Position numbers and translations under genes: made by a program
The notes under the pieces: generated by a model
The model's input: only the letters and a program-made list of their open reading frames with translations
Told to the model about the DNA's origin: nothing
Database searches by the model: none
Assembly: GCA_964392175.1 (NCBI GenBank)
Contig: CAYMOJ010000007.1
Coordinates: forward strand, 7,235-71,234
Reading direction: 5' to 3'
DNA: 64,000 bases
Origin: Firm-04 sp964392175
Lineage (GTDB): Bacteria > Bacillota > Clostridia > Oscillospirales > Ruminococcaceae
Shown: piece by piece, positions 43,428 to 52,591 of the stretch
How positions within the stretch are numbered: position 1 is the stretch's first letter
Layout of the letters: each line of letters starts with the position of its first letter

Positions 43428-44294
43428 ATGCAACAGAAAACAGGACTTGTTTTAGAAGGCGGTGCCATGCGCGGAATGTACACCGCAGGAATTCTGGATG
43501 TGCTGATGGAGCATCACATAGTGTTTGATGGCGCAATCGGCGTATCAGCAGGGGCTGCCTTTGGCTGTAATTATAAATCACAGCAGATCGGCAGAAGCAT
43601 TCGCTACAATCTCAAATATTGCAAAAACAAACACTATTGCAGCTTATATTCGCTGATTCGCACGGGCGATTTATACGGTGGCGAATTCTGCTACCACAAG
43701 TTGCCCAAAGAATTGGACTTGTTTGATGTGCCGACCTATACCGCGAATCCCATGCCGTTTTATGTGGTGGCAACGGATGTAAAAAGCGGCAAACCGGTAT
43801 ATCATCGTGCGGATCGTGCTGATGATACCGATATGGAATGGTTTCGTGCTTCTGCTTCCATGCCACTGGTGTCCAATATTGTTCGGATCGGTGACAGGCA
43901 TTTGTTAGATGGTGGCATGAGTGATCCCATCCCGCTGGTGTATTTTCAATCATTGGGCTATGAACGCAATGTGGTGATCTTGACACAGCCTCGCGACTAC
44001 CGTAAAACGGAAAATAAATCGCTTCCCTTGTTGCGTGTGATGATGCATTCGTATCCCAATGCGATCCAAGTGATGGCAAACCGACATCTGGTGTATAATC
44101 GCACAACAAAGATTGTGTTTGATTCCGAACGGGCAGGGGATACTTTCGTTTTTGCGCCGAAGAAGCCATTGCCCATCAAACGAATATGTCGTGACCCTGT
44201 GCTGCTGCAACAAACCTACGATATCGGCAGAAAACAGGCGCTGGAACAGCTTCCTGCTCTGCTGCGGTTTTTGAAACAAGAAGCAAAAGCATAA
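43428..44294 (+). CDS. Patatin-like phospholipase
   Basis: 288 residues from the ATG at 43428, which has AGAGGA nine bases upstream; the earlier ATG at 43419 directly abuts that site. The oxyanion loop GLVLEGGAMRGMYTAGILD, the nucleophile GVSAGA (Ser in GxSxG) and the Asp of LLDGGMSDP form the Ser-Asp dyad. It is like RssA-family cytoplasmic lipases. It probably deacylates a lipid; the substrate is unknown. It is separated from the protease by a terminator and its own promoter. Confidence 0.9.
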   Translation: MQQKTGLVLEGGAMRGMYTAGILDVLMEHHIVFDGAIGVSAGAAFGCNYKSQQIGRSIRYNLKYCKNKHYCSLYSLIRTGDLYGGEFCYHKLPKELDLFDVPTYTANPMPFYVVATDVKSGKPVYHRADRADDTDMEWFRASASMPLVSNIVRIGDRHLLDGGMSDPIPLVYFQSLGYERNVVILTQPRDYRKTENKSLPLLRVMMHSYPNAIQVMANRHLVYNRTTKIVFDSERAGDTFVFAPKKPLPIKRICRDPVLLQQTYDIGRKQALEQLPALLRFLKQEAKA

Positions 44295-44344
44295 CATGAA
44301 AATAATGAATAGGTGTGGCATCTCCCATACCGAAAGGAAGACCT

Positions 44345-47134
44345 ATGTTACAAGCATTCCATTTGGCAGAGCGTTTTGCACTGCTGTGTGACCCCATTCC
44401 ATGTAAATATACCGCACCTCCGGATGCTTATCCGGAAACCATGCTGCTGCCGGGTACGACCGCACAGCAGCATATCGGCACGCCAAACACTGCGCGGGAG
44501 ATCGGCTTTTTAACCGAAGTGTACCCCTTTGAAGGACAGATCTGGTTGAAAAAAAGCATTGCGATTCCCGATGCGATGCTGGGCAAACGGTTGATATTGC
44601 GATTTGATCGCACTCGTATGACGAGACTGTGGGTGAATGGAAAATATGTGGGCAGCTGCGACAGTCTTTGTGCGCCCCATGTGTATGATATCACAGCGTT
44701 TGCCACCAAGGAAACTGAGTTAGTCATTTGCGTGAAGAATACCGGTTATCCCACCAAGGGTGGACATATGACATCTCCTGATACGCAGACCAACTGGATC
44801 GGGATTACAGGCGATATTACGCTGACTGCCTATGCCGATTTGCACCTGAGTGCCTTGCGTGCTGATCCCGATGCCGTGGAAAAGACGGTGCAGATCACGG
44901 GTGTGCTCTGCGGTGGTTTGCAGGCAGATTGTGTGATACAAGCCGAGACCTATGACAAATCAGAGCATACGATGCCACTTTCGATCCATTCTCATCATAT
45001 GATTTGTGCCGATGGAGAAGGTAAATTTTCACTGTCGTTGCAGATCCCGGATGCGCCACTGTGGAGCGAATATAACCCCGTGTGCATTCGTTTGATACTG
45101 ACTTTGCCTGCATCGGGAGATTCGGAAACCCTCTGCTTCGGGATGCGAAATTTTAATGCCTGTGGGGATCATTTTGAGGTGAACGGCAATCAAATCATGC
45201 TGCGTGGCAAGCATGATGGCTTGGTGTTCCCACTCAGTGGTGCCGCTCCTACCGACATTGATCAATGGATGCACATTTTTTCCATTGCCAAAGAATGGGG
45301 CATCAACCACTACCGATTCCACACCTGTTGCCCTCCTGAGGCTTGCTTTGCCGCTGCCGATCTGATGGGTATTTATCTGGAGCCGGAACTGCCTTTCTGG
45401 GGCACGGTACACGCCCCCGATGACGAGCATTTTCAGGGGGAAGAGCAGGCGTATCTCATTCGCGAGGGGTTGCGCATCGCTGATGCTTATGGCAATCACC
45501 CATCGTTTTGTATGTTCTCACTGGGCAATGAGCTGTGGGGCAGCCCCGAACGATTGGCGGAGATTATCTCTATTCTCAAGCAAAACGATGACCGACCGCT
45601 CTATACACAAGGTAGCAATAATTTTCAGCATATGCCACTAAAGGTGGAAAATGAAGATTTCTGGACGGGCGTGCGTTTGGGCTATGGCAAGCTGATTCGT
45701 GGCTCTTATGCGACCTGTGATGCACCCATCGGGTTGATACAGACCGCTGCGCCCTCTACTGCGTGGGATTATGAGGCATATCTTGCACCTTATGAGGCGG
45801 AAGGAGCTGTTGTTGACGGCGCGGAAACCGAAATTGAAATCCAATATGGTACGGGTGTGAAAAAGGTACGTGCAGCCAAAACCGAGGGCTTTTGCCCTGA
45901 TGTGCCTGTGGTCACGCACGAGGTGGGGCAGTACGGCGTTTACCCCGATTTTTCTGAGATTGAAAAGTATACGGGTGTGGTGCGGGCACGCAATTTTGAG
46001 GTGTTCCGTCAGCGGCTGGCGGATGCAGGGATGCTTGCACAGGCAGAAGCATTTTTCCGATGCTCCGGTGCGCTTTCGCGGGCGTGTTACAAAATGGAGA
46101 TTGAAGCTGCCATGCGCTCACCACATATCGCAGGCTTTCAATTGCTGGATTTGCAGGATTTTCCTGGGCAGGGTACGGCTCTGGTGGGTATGCTCAATGC
46201 ACTTATGGAGAACAAGGGGTTGATTGCCCCCGAGGAGTGGCGTGGCTTTTGCGGCGATCTTGTGCCACTTGCCAAATTGGATTCGTTTGTGTGGGAAAGT
46301 GGTCAAACGGTGCAGATCGGTTTGGCATTGCGTTGCTATCGCCCATTGTCAAAGACGCAAACACTGCATATGACGCTTCAGCAGGGCGAGAAGCTTCTTT
46401 TTGAAACAACTGCGGAAATTTCTGCGTTTTCTGTGGGATATTGTGATCTTGGTGAGGTGGCGTTTGCTATCGCCCCTGATATGGCAGGCAAGGTGTTGTT
46501 GAAACTGGAGATTCCTGATATGGGCGTCATCAACAGCTATGATATCGTGATTTTGCCACCTGCAAAGCCCGTTACTGTGCCGGCTGGCGTGTGTATTGTC
46601 CATAGCATGACGGAAGCACTGCCATTGCTGCAACAGGGAAAAGCAGTGGTTTTGCTGCCCAAAACAGTTGCACAGAGTATACCTGGATTTTATTGCACTG
46701 ATTTTTGGTGCTATCATATGTTCCGTATCATTTCGGAATCTATGAACAAGGAGGTGCCCATCGGTACCATGGGGCTTTGTATGGATCGCGAACACCCTAT
46801 CACCAAGGCATTGTATAGCGAAGCGTATTCCACACCGCAGTGGTATGCTCCTGTATCCCACGCCAATTGCGTGATTTTGGATCGCGCCCCTGCGGGATAT
46901 CGTCCCATTGTGCAAATGATTGATAATTTTGAGCGCAATCATCGTTTGGGATTGATTTTTGAAGCAAGGGTCGCAGGTGGCAAATTGTTGGTATCTGCTG
47001 TGCGTACAGAGGAATGCCCTGACGATCCCGCGATGCAACGATTGGCACAGGCACTGCTTGATTATGCCGCATCGGATGCATTTGCGCCTGATTTTGTGTT
47101 GGACGCCGATATGCTGACCGAAGTTTTGTGCTGA
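44345..47134 (+). CDS. Glycoside hydrolase family 2-like enzyme, cytoplasmic
   Basis: 929 residues from the ATG at 44345 (AAAGGAAG upstream), no signal peptide. An N-terminal sugar-binding beta-sandwich (FDRTRMTRLWVNGKYVGSCD), an immunoglobulin-like domain, then a TIM barrel opening with FEVNGNQIMLRGKHDGLVFP. The general acid Glu is in MFSLGNELWGSP; the nucleophile is likely in the PVVTHEVGQYG segment. It would hydrolyse oligosaccharides after uptake. The precise activity (beta-galactosidase, mannosidase or other) is open; the GKHDG and HTCCPP features are not those of LacZ. Confidence 0.8.
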   Translation: MLQAFHLAERFALLCDPIPCKYTAPPDAYPETMLLPGTTAQQHIGTPNTAREIGFLTEVYPFEGQIWLKKSIAIPDAMLGKRLILRFDRTRMTRLWVNGKYVGSCDSLCAPHVYDITAFATKETELVICVKNTGYPTKGGHMTSPDTQTNWIGITGDITLTAYADLHLSALRADPDAVEKTVQITGVLCGGLQADCVIQAETYDKSEHTMPLSIHSHHMICADGEGKFSLSLQIPDAPLWSEYNPVCIRLILTLPASGDSETLCFGMRNFNACGDHFEVNGNQIMLRGKHDGLVFPLSGAAPTDIDQWMHIFSIAKEWGINHYRFHTCCPPEACFAAADLMGIYLEPELPFWGTVHAPDDEHFQGEEQAYLIREGLRIADAYGNHPSFCMFSLGNELWGSPERLAEIISILKQNDDRPLYTQGSNNFQHMPLKVENEDFWTGVRLGYGKLIRGSYATCDAPIGLIQTAAPSTAWDYEAYLAPYEAEGAVVDGAETEIEIQYGTGVKKVRAAKTEGFCPDVPVVTHEVGQYGVYPDFSEIEKYTGVVRARNFEVFRQRLADAGMLAQAEAFFRCSGALSRACYKMEIEAAMRSPHIAGFQLLDLQDFPGQGTALVGMLNALMENKGLIAPEEWRGFCGDLVPLAKLDSFVWESGQTVQIGLALRCYRPLSKTQTLHMTLQQGEKLLFETTAEISAFSVGYCDLGEVAFAIAPDMAGKVLLKLEIPDMGVINSYDIVILPPAKPVTVPAGVCIVHSMTEALPLLQQGKAVVLLPKTVAQSIPGFYCTDFWCYHMFRIISESMNKEVPIGTMGLCMDREHPITKALYSEAYSTPQWYAPVSHANCVILDRAPAGYRPIVQMIDNFERNHRLGLIFEARVAGGKLLVSAVRTEECPDDPAMQRLAQALLDYAASDAFAPDFVLDADMLTEVLC

Positions 47135-47211
47135 TTTTTTCGCTTTTTGTGCTGGCTTTTACCAATCGCCAATCAGCAGCAGTATGGATCAGTAGTTGCT
47201 TTGATATCAGA

Positions 47212-47256
47212 CAACGCCGCGCAAAGCCTGTTGGCTCTGTGCGGTGTTGTTTTTAT
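47212..47256 (+). terminator. Terminator after GH2 gene
   Basis: CAACGCCGCGCA pairs with TGTGCGGTGTTG through wobbles, followed by TTTTTATT. Between it and the feo promoter at 47402 is an otherwise empty ~140-base stretch apart from the palindrome noted separately. Confidence 0.8.
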
Positions 47257-47339
47257 TCATGTAGCAATTGATTTCAGCACATCTCTTTATGATGAGCGCG
47301 TTGTGTGCGGGCGCGTCTAAAATCTGCATAAAAGTAAAT

Positions 47340-47355
47340 GTTAGCTTTTGCTAAC
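47340..47355. promoter_or_regulatory. Palindrome upstream of feo promoter, possible metal-repressor site
   Basis: GTTAGC TTTT GCTAAC, perfect over 6-bp arms, ~45 bases before the -35 box. Another GGCTAAC half-site in CAAGGCTAACTTG overlaps the transcription start (about 47440). TTAG/CTAA arms resemble DtxR/IdeR-family operators, consistent with iron control; the regulator is not in the window. Confidence 0.5.
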
Positions 47356-47401
47356 TACTTGTGAGAACTACCAAAATATTCTGCACTTACCATGATTCCC
47401 C

Positions 47402-47430
47402 TTGACAAATTCCGCAAAAGGTTGTATCAT
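47402..47430 (+). promoter_or_regulatory. Promoter for feoAB
   Basis: TTGACA, 17 bases, TATCAT; about 50 bases before the feoA start. Confidence 0.82.
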
Positions 47431-47478
47431 ACAGTTTGACAAGGCTAACTTGATGCCGCGTAGAAAGGAGGGCATTCT

Positions 47479-47700
47479 ATGAAAACGCTCAAAGATGCGA
47501 AAATCGGCTCGACAGTGCGTGTGGTAAAGCTGCATGGGGAAGGCGCATTGCGTCGCCGCATCATGGATATGGGAATTACCCGGCACACGGAGATCTATAT
47601 TCGTAAAGCTGCACCGCTTGGCGACCCGATCGAAGTGCAGGTGCGTGGGTACGAGCTTTCTTTGCGCAGAGCAGATGCAGAAATGGTCGAGGTGGAGTGA
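47479..47700 (+). CDS. feoA: Ferrous iron transport protein A
   Basis: 73 residues, an SH3-like fold. GSTVRVVKLHGEGALRRRIMDMGITRHTEI and DPIEVQVRGYELSLRRADA are typical FeoA. It is a cytoplasmic accessory to FeoB. GGAGGG precedes the ATG and feoB follows 75 bases later. Confidence 0.94.
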   Translation: MKTLKDAKIGSTVRVVKLHGEGALRRRIMDMGITRHTEIYIRKAAPLGDPIEVQVRGYELSLRRADAEMVEVE

Positions 47701-47775
47701 TCACTCCTCCTTTGCTTTTTGGCAGACAGTTAGCGCAGCGTAATTCAAAAGATACAGAAAGGGGTAGGACATCGT

Positions 47776-50004
47776 ATGAACCTACGAATTGCACTTGCAG
47801 GAAATCCAAATTGTGGCAAAACAACATTGTTTAACGCGCTGACAGGTTCGAATCAGTATGTGGGCAATTGGCCCGGCGTTACGGTGGAGAAAAAAGAGGG
47901 CAAGCTCAAAAAGCAGGATGGCATCATTGTCACTGATTTGCCGGGTATTTATTCGCTTTCGCCCTATACGCCCGAGGAGATCGTTGCTCGTAGCTATTTG
48001 GTAGAGGAGCGCCCCGATGCCATTTTGAATATTGTTGATGGCACCAATCTGGAGCGTAATCTGTATCTTACTACGCAACTGATGGAACTGGGCATTCCTG
48101 TGGTCATTGCCATCAATATGATGGATGTGGTAAGGAAAAACGGAGATGCAATCGACATTGAAAAGCTTTCTAAGGGTATTGGCTGCAAGATCATCGAGAT
48201 CTCCGCATTGAAGGGTGAGCATATTCTTGAGGCGGCAGAGCTTGCGATCGCAGCAGCAAAGGAAGGTGCAGTGATTCCGGGGCATATTTTTTCGGGCACG
48301 GTGGAACACGCACTGGCACATATAGAGGAGGCTGCGGTACATCATCTGCCGGAGGATCGGCAGCGTTGGTACGCTGTGAAGCTGTTTGAGCGTGATTTGC
48401 GGGTAGCGGAAAAAATGCAGTTGCCGGAAGCGACACGTCAGCATATGGAAGCGGATATTGCAGCAGTAGAGGCGGAGCTGGACGACGATGCCGAAAGCAT
48501 CATTACCAATGAGCGATATCTGTTTATTGATCGCCTGATGCAGCGATGCTATCAGAGGAAGCATGCGGGAAGGCTTTCTGTTTCTGATCGCATTGATCGC
48601 GTGGTGACAAACCGTTTTTTGGCTCTGCCGATTTTTGCGCTGGTGATGTGGCTGGTCTATACGCTTTCCATTGGCACGGTGGGTGATTGGACAGTTGGCT
48701 TTATGAATGATGGTCTGTTCGGCTCTTTTGCCGAGAATTACGGCGATACTTTTATGGCGAACTGGGTCAGCATACCGGAATTGTTTGATCGTTGGCTTCT
48801 GAACGCCACAGGGGAGCCTGTGATCGCGCCGTGGTTGTACAGCTTGATTCAGGAGGGCATTATCGGTGGTGTCGGTGCTGTGCTGGGCTTTGTACCACAG
48901 ATGATGATCCTGTTTTTGTTGCTTTCCATGCTGGAAGATTGTGGCTATATGTCGCGTGTGGCATTTATCATGGATAGGATTTTTCGCAAATTTGGTCTTT
49001 CCGGCAAGAGCTTCATACCGCTATTGGTTGCAACCGGTTGTGGGGTTCCCGGTATCATGGCAAGCCGTACCATTGAGCAGGAGCGCGATCGCAGAATGAC
49101 GATCATGACCACGGCGTTTATTCCATGCGGTGCCAAAATGCCGATTGTCGGCATGATTGCCGGTGCATTGTTTGCCGATACATGGTTGGGCGGTGCATGG
49201 GTGGCAACAGCTGCATACTTTTTGGGTATGGCGGCAGTGGTCGTTTCAGGTCTGATTCTTAAGAAGACCAAGGTGTTTGCCGGTGATTCTGCTCCCTTTG
49301 TCATGGAATTGCCTGCTTATCATATGCCTGTGGCAAGCAATGTGCTGCGTGCCACATGGGAGCGTGGATGGGACTTCATCAAGCGCGCGGGCACTGTGAT
49401 TCTGGTTGCAAGTGTTGCGATCTGGGTGTTGAACAGTTTTAGCCTGACAGGCGGTTTGCATTATATCGCTGAAGGGGAGACTGACTCGATTCTGAATATC
49501 ATCGGTAGTGCACTGGCATGGGTGTTTAAGCCTCTGGGCTTTGGTTCCTGGCAGATGGCGGTTGCCACGGTATTGGGTTTGATGGCAAAAGAGGAGGTCG
49601 TTGGCGTGTTTGGCGCGCTGGCTTCTATGGCAAACAGCGGTGCAGCCGGAGTTCTCGAAAGTGGCAGCTCGGAGCAGATGGCGTTCATTGGGCAGGAATT
49701 TTTCGGTGGCAATGGGCTTTCCGGCTTTTCCTTCATGGTGTTCAATCTACTTTGTGCGCCGTGCTTTGCGGCGATGGGTGCCATTCGTCGTGAAATGAAT
49801 AGTCGCAAGTGGACATGGGCTGCGTTGGGATGGATGACAGGTTTTGCTTATGTGACCTCATTGATCATCTATCAACTGGGTAGTTTTTTTGCAGGTGGTG
49901 GCTTCAGTTTCTGGACGGCGGTTGCATTGATTTTGCTGGTGGTGCTGGTTTATCTGGTTGTACGTAAGAATCCTTATCGGGATGGCAAGCAGCTGAAAAA
50001 GTAA
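47776..50004 (+). CDS. feoB: Ferrous iron transporter B
   Basis: 742 residues. An N-terminal G protein with G1 GNPNCGKTTLFN, G3 DLPGIYS and G4 NMMD, a helical spacer (~170-260), then ~8 membrane helices with two Gate motifs (SGKSFIPLLVATGCGVPGIM and the C-terminal APCFAAMGAIRRE region). It imports Fe(II). AAAGGGG lies before the ATG. The size is near the usual 700-770. Confidence 0.97.
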   Translation: MNLRIALAGNPNCGKTTLFNALTGSNQYVGNWPGVTVEKKEGKLKKQDGIIVTDLPGIYSLSPYTPEEIVARSYLVEERPDAILNIVDGTNLERNLYLTTQLMELGIPVVIAINMMDVVRKNGDAIDIEKLSKGIGCKIIEISALKGEHILEAAELAIAAAKEGAVIPGHIFSGTVEHALAHIEEAAVHHLPEDRQRWYAVKLFERDLRVAEKMQLPEATRQHMEADIAAVEAELDDDAESIITNERYLFIDRLMQRCYQRKHAGRLSVSDRIDRVVTNRFLALPIFALVMWLVYTLSIGTVGDWTVGFMNDGLFGSFAENYGDTFMANWVSIPELFDRWLLNATGEPVIAPWLYSLIQEGIIGGVGAVLGFVPQMMILFLLLSMLEDCGYMSRVAFIMDRIFRKFGLSGKSFIPLLVATGCGVPGIMASRTIEQERDRRMTIMTTAFIPCGAKMPIVGMIAGALFADTWLGGAWVATAAYFLGMAAVVVSGLILKKTKVFAGDSAPFVMELPAYHMPVASNVLRATWERGWDFIKRAGTVILVASVAIWVLNSFSLTGGLHYIAEGETDSILNIIGSALAWVFKPLGFGSWQMAVATVLGLMAKEEVVGVFGALASMANSGAAGVLESGSSEQMAFIGQEFFGGNGLSGFSFMVFNLLCAPCFAAMGAIRREMNSRKWTWAALGWMTGFAYVTSLIIYQLGSFFAGGGFSFWTAVALILLVVLVYLVVRKNPYRDGKQLKK

Positions 50005-50017
50005 CAGAGGTGGCATC

Positions 50018-50197
50018 ATGAACTGGCAATCGTGGCTTACATTGGCAATTCTTGTTGTGATTGTGACGGCAATTATCGTAAGATGGATCTACAACAAACG
50101 GCACGGAAAACCTTCCTGCTCCTGCGGTGGAAATTGCGGTGCCTGCGGCATGGGCTGCCACAGGCATCCCACAAAATCTCCGGCGGACGAGGAATAA
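50018..50197 (+). CDS. FeoB-associated cysteine-rich membrane protein
   Basis: 59 residues starting 13 bases after feoB. One membrane helix (LTLAILVVIVTAIIVRWIY), then a cysteine cluster CSCGGNCGACGMGC and a short tail. The arrangement (short helix plus Cys-rich tail after feoB) defines this small family, often called FeoB-associated Cys-rich protein. It probably helps handle iron at the membrane. A terminator follows ten bases later. Confidence 0.85.
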   Translation: MNWQSWLTLAILVVIVTAIIVRWIYNKRHGKPSCSCGGNCGACGMGCHRHPTKSPADEE

Positions 50198-50208
50198 CGA
50201 TACAACAC

Positions 50209-50247
50209 AAAAACGCTCAGATCGGTTGTAGATCTGAGCGTTTTTTA
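50209..50247. terminator. Bidirectional terminator after the feo operon
   Basis: AAAACGCTCAGATC pairs with GATCTGAGCGTTTTTT. It ends the feo transcript and, on the other strand, the GGDEF-gene transcript (A run at the far side). Confidence 0.88.
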
Positions 50248-50250
50248 CAA

Positions 50251-50424
50251 TCATATCAGATTGTCGATCAAAAATTTCAGTGTAAACAGTGTCACTGCAC
50301 CTATCACGACAAAACTGATGCAGCTATCCACCGCATAAAACTTCCAACTCTCGTGTTCTCGGATCACTTTGATGAGAGAAAACGGGAATATGGCAGCCGC
50401 ACACAGAGATAAAATGGATAGAAT
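50251..50424 (-). CDS. Possible small two-helix membrane protein with disrupted or non-standard start
   Basis: Minus strand, 17 bases after the GGDEF stop. AGGAAG and an ATG (50428-50426) are correctly spaced, but that ATG opens a 34-codon frame of no clear sense. The frame one base over encodes 57 residues with two hydrophobic stretches (LSILSLCAAAIFPFSLI and ISFVVIGAVTLFTL) and ends at the terminator. Either it starts at ATT (50424) or a one-base indel separated it from its ATG. Confidence 0.4.
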   Translation of the reverse strand: MLSILSLCAAAIFPFSLIKVIREHESWKFYAVDSCISFVVIGAVTLFTLKFLIDNLI

Positions 50425-50440
50425 TCATTGCAGCTTCCTG

Positions 50441-52393
50441 TTACGATGCCGTGGTGGGCTTGATCTGCTTTAAGTACTTGGAGGGATTCTTCTTCTTTTT
50501 CTCTTCGTACATACGGCTGTCGGCAACGGTGATCAGCTGGAACAGGGACATACCTGCCACGGGGGTGGTAATATACGCGCCTACGCTGATACTCAGGGAA
50601 TAGGGATGCCCACTATTACGGTTGCAGATATCAATCTGCGCCTGCATTCTGGAACGTAGTGCAAGTACATCATCCTCGGTGTAATCGGTGGCGAAGATGA
50701 AGAACTCGTCACCGCCGAAGCGGCAGGTGAGTTCACCGTTGATACAGCTTTCTTGCAAAATGGAGGCGATGCTGCGAATGGCATGGTCGCCTGCCTTATG
50801 ACCGTAGGTATCATTGATTTGCTTGAGACCGTCCATATCCACAAACATGATCATGGCGGAGCGTTTTTCCTCAATGCAGCGGTGGAAAGGCTCATTGGTT
50901 TCACGGTTGAAACCATTACGATTGAATACGCCGGTGAGGGAATCCACGGCATAGAGTTTATCCAGCTCCTGCACGATTTCATCCAGGCACAGCAACTTGC
51001 GGAAGTTTTCCAACGAATTGCTGATGTTGATGCTCCACGAATGGAACAGCGCGCTTGTCATGGGAATATCGGAATTGACGATGACAAAATAGCCTAAGCA
51101 ACGTTCACGGAAATGCAGTGGTACGAAGTATAGTCGGCGTGGAGTGTCGCTTTCCACGCGCAGACGAGGCAACATAATATCGGTATGGAAGCTTTCACCG
51201 GCAGTAAATTTGCCGTCATAGTAGGCAAGGGGCAACAGCATTCGGCTTGAGTACCCATGTGTAGTATATGTATCCTCGGGAATCTCGCCGGTGATAAGGG
51301 TATCGTGGCGCAGGCGTTTGGTGTGCCAGTTATCGTTGAGGCAAAGGTAGAACTCTTCGCATTTGGTTTTTAGCACCAAGTGCTGCATTGCGGCGATGTA
51401 TTCATCGAAGGTATCGCACTCTACCAACGCACAGGACATTTGATTGAGCAGTCCGATATCGGAATTGATGCCCTCAATCACCTGATAGTTGCGCTGCTTG
51501 AACAGTGAGATATCTTCCCCTGCAACGGGGGGACAGCCACAGCTTTCGGAATAGATCGGTACGGCATTCAGCTGTTGTATACGGTCGATTGTTTCGCCAT
51601 CCAGCAAGCGGCAAATTGTTTCACAGGCAAGGGCACCCGATTGCATCAGGGGACGCTCCACCGTGGTCAACGCCGGTGAAAAATTCTTCGCGTTGTAGAT
51701 ATTATCAAATCCGGAGACCAAGACATCCTCCGGGCAGTGGATACCGTTTTCTTCTAATGTGAGGATTGCAGACAGTGCCATGGTATCATTGGCGCACACG
51801 ATGGCATCGGGCATGGGCAGTTCCGAGCGCAGAAATGCCCGTGCTGCGCGCCGACCATCTTTGGCGCGAAATGAGCCATGATAGATGCGCTCCTCCTCCA
51901 ATGGGATGTGATACTCCGCCAGTACTTTACGGAAGCGGCTTAGGCGTTCCAGACTTTCGGTGTTGTCATCCGGACCGGAAATGAAATTAAAGCACTTTGC
52001 GTGATGCTCTTCGATCATGTGACGTGTGATCTGCTCCATGGCATCGCCGTTGCGGATGCCCAGATAATGCATCCCTTCGATATCGCGGTCAATGCTCACG
52101 GCGGGGATCCGTGCCTGGGCGATGCGTTGGGCGATCTCTGCGACGAGGTCGGAAGAAAAGGTGTTGGACAGCAAGATCACACCGTCAAATAGCGCAAAGT
52201 TTGGTAGCGTATAGATATTATACTCACCCTGATCATACTTGGGGTTGGCAAGCATACCGCCAAAGGCAATAAAATGTGCAATATTGACGCCGTGATGCGC
52301 GGCGTAACGATGGATTCCATCCAAAATAGAATGCTGATATTCCTCATCAACACCAGATGCGATCACTGCAACAGTGATGTCCTGATTCGGCAT
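50441..52393 (-). CDS. Diguanylate cyclase with LacI-type periplasmic-binding-like sensor
   Basis: 650 residues, no membrane segment. Residues ~5-290 match the ligand-binding half of LacI/PurR repressors (AVIASGVDEEYQHSILDGI, then GPDDNTESLERLSRF, PDAIVCANDTMA, VSGFDN) but without the DNA-binding helix-turn-helix. A central ~180-residue domain of unknown type follows (~310-470). The C-terminal GGDEF domain has GGDEF at 560-564 and DMDGLKQINDTYGHKAGD, so it should make c-di-GMP. It likely couples a sugar or nucleoside signal to c-di-GMP. An upstream AT-rich gap separates it from the AraC gene. Confidence 0.9.
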   Translation of the reverse strand: MPNQDITVAVIASGVDEEYQHSILDGIHRYAAHHGVNIAHFIAFGGMLANPKYDQGEYNIYTLPNFALFDGVILLSNTFSSDLVAEIAQRIAQARIPAVSIDRDIEGMHYLGIRNGDAMEQITRHMIEEHHAKCFNFISGPDDNTESLERLSRFRKVLAEYHIPLEEERIYHGSFRAKDGRRAARAFLRSELPMPDAIVCANDTMALSAILTLEENGIHCPEDVLVSGFDNIYNAKNFSPALTTVERPLMQSGALACETICRLLDGETIDRIQQLNAVPIYSESCGCPPVAGEDISLFKQRNYQVIEGINSDIGLLNQMSCALVECDTFDEYIAAMQHLVLKTKCEEFYLCLNDNWHTKRLRHDTLITGEIPEDTYTTHGYSSRMLLPLAYYDGKFTAGESFHTDIMLPRLRVESDTPRRLYFVPLHFRERCLGYFVIVNSDIPMTSALFHSWSINISNSLENFRKLLCLDEIVQELDKLYAVDSLTGVFNRNGFNRETNEPFHRCIEEKRSAMIMFVDMDGLKQINDTYGHKAGDHAIRSIASILQESCINGELTCRFGGDEFFIFATDYTEDDVLALRSRMQAQIDICNRNSGHPYSLSISVGAYITTPVAGMSLFQLITVADSRMYEEKKKKNPSKYLKQIKPTTAS

Positions 52394-52591
52394 AATGGCT
52401 CACCTCAATCAATAAAATATGAATTATTCACTTACATGGTTTATTTCCTGATATAGCATATATAGCATGCGAACGTCGCAGACGCGACCGGATCATATCG
52501 TTACAGATATACACATACAGTTTACCATAAATTCGTTCTTTTGTCAAGTATTTGTGCTTTTTCAAGTCGACACTTCAGCATTATTCACAAA

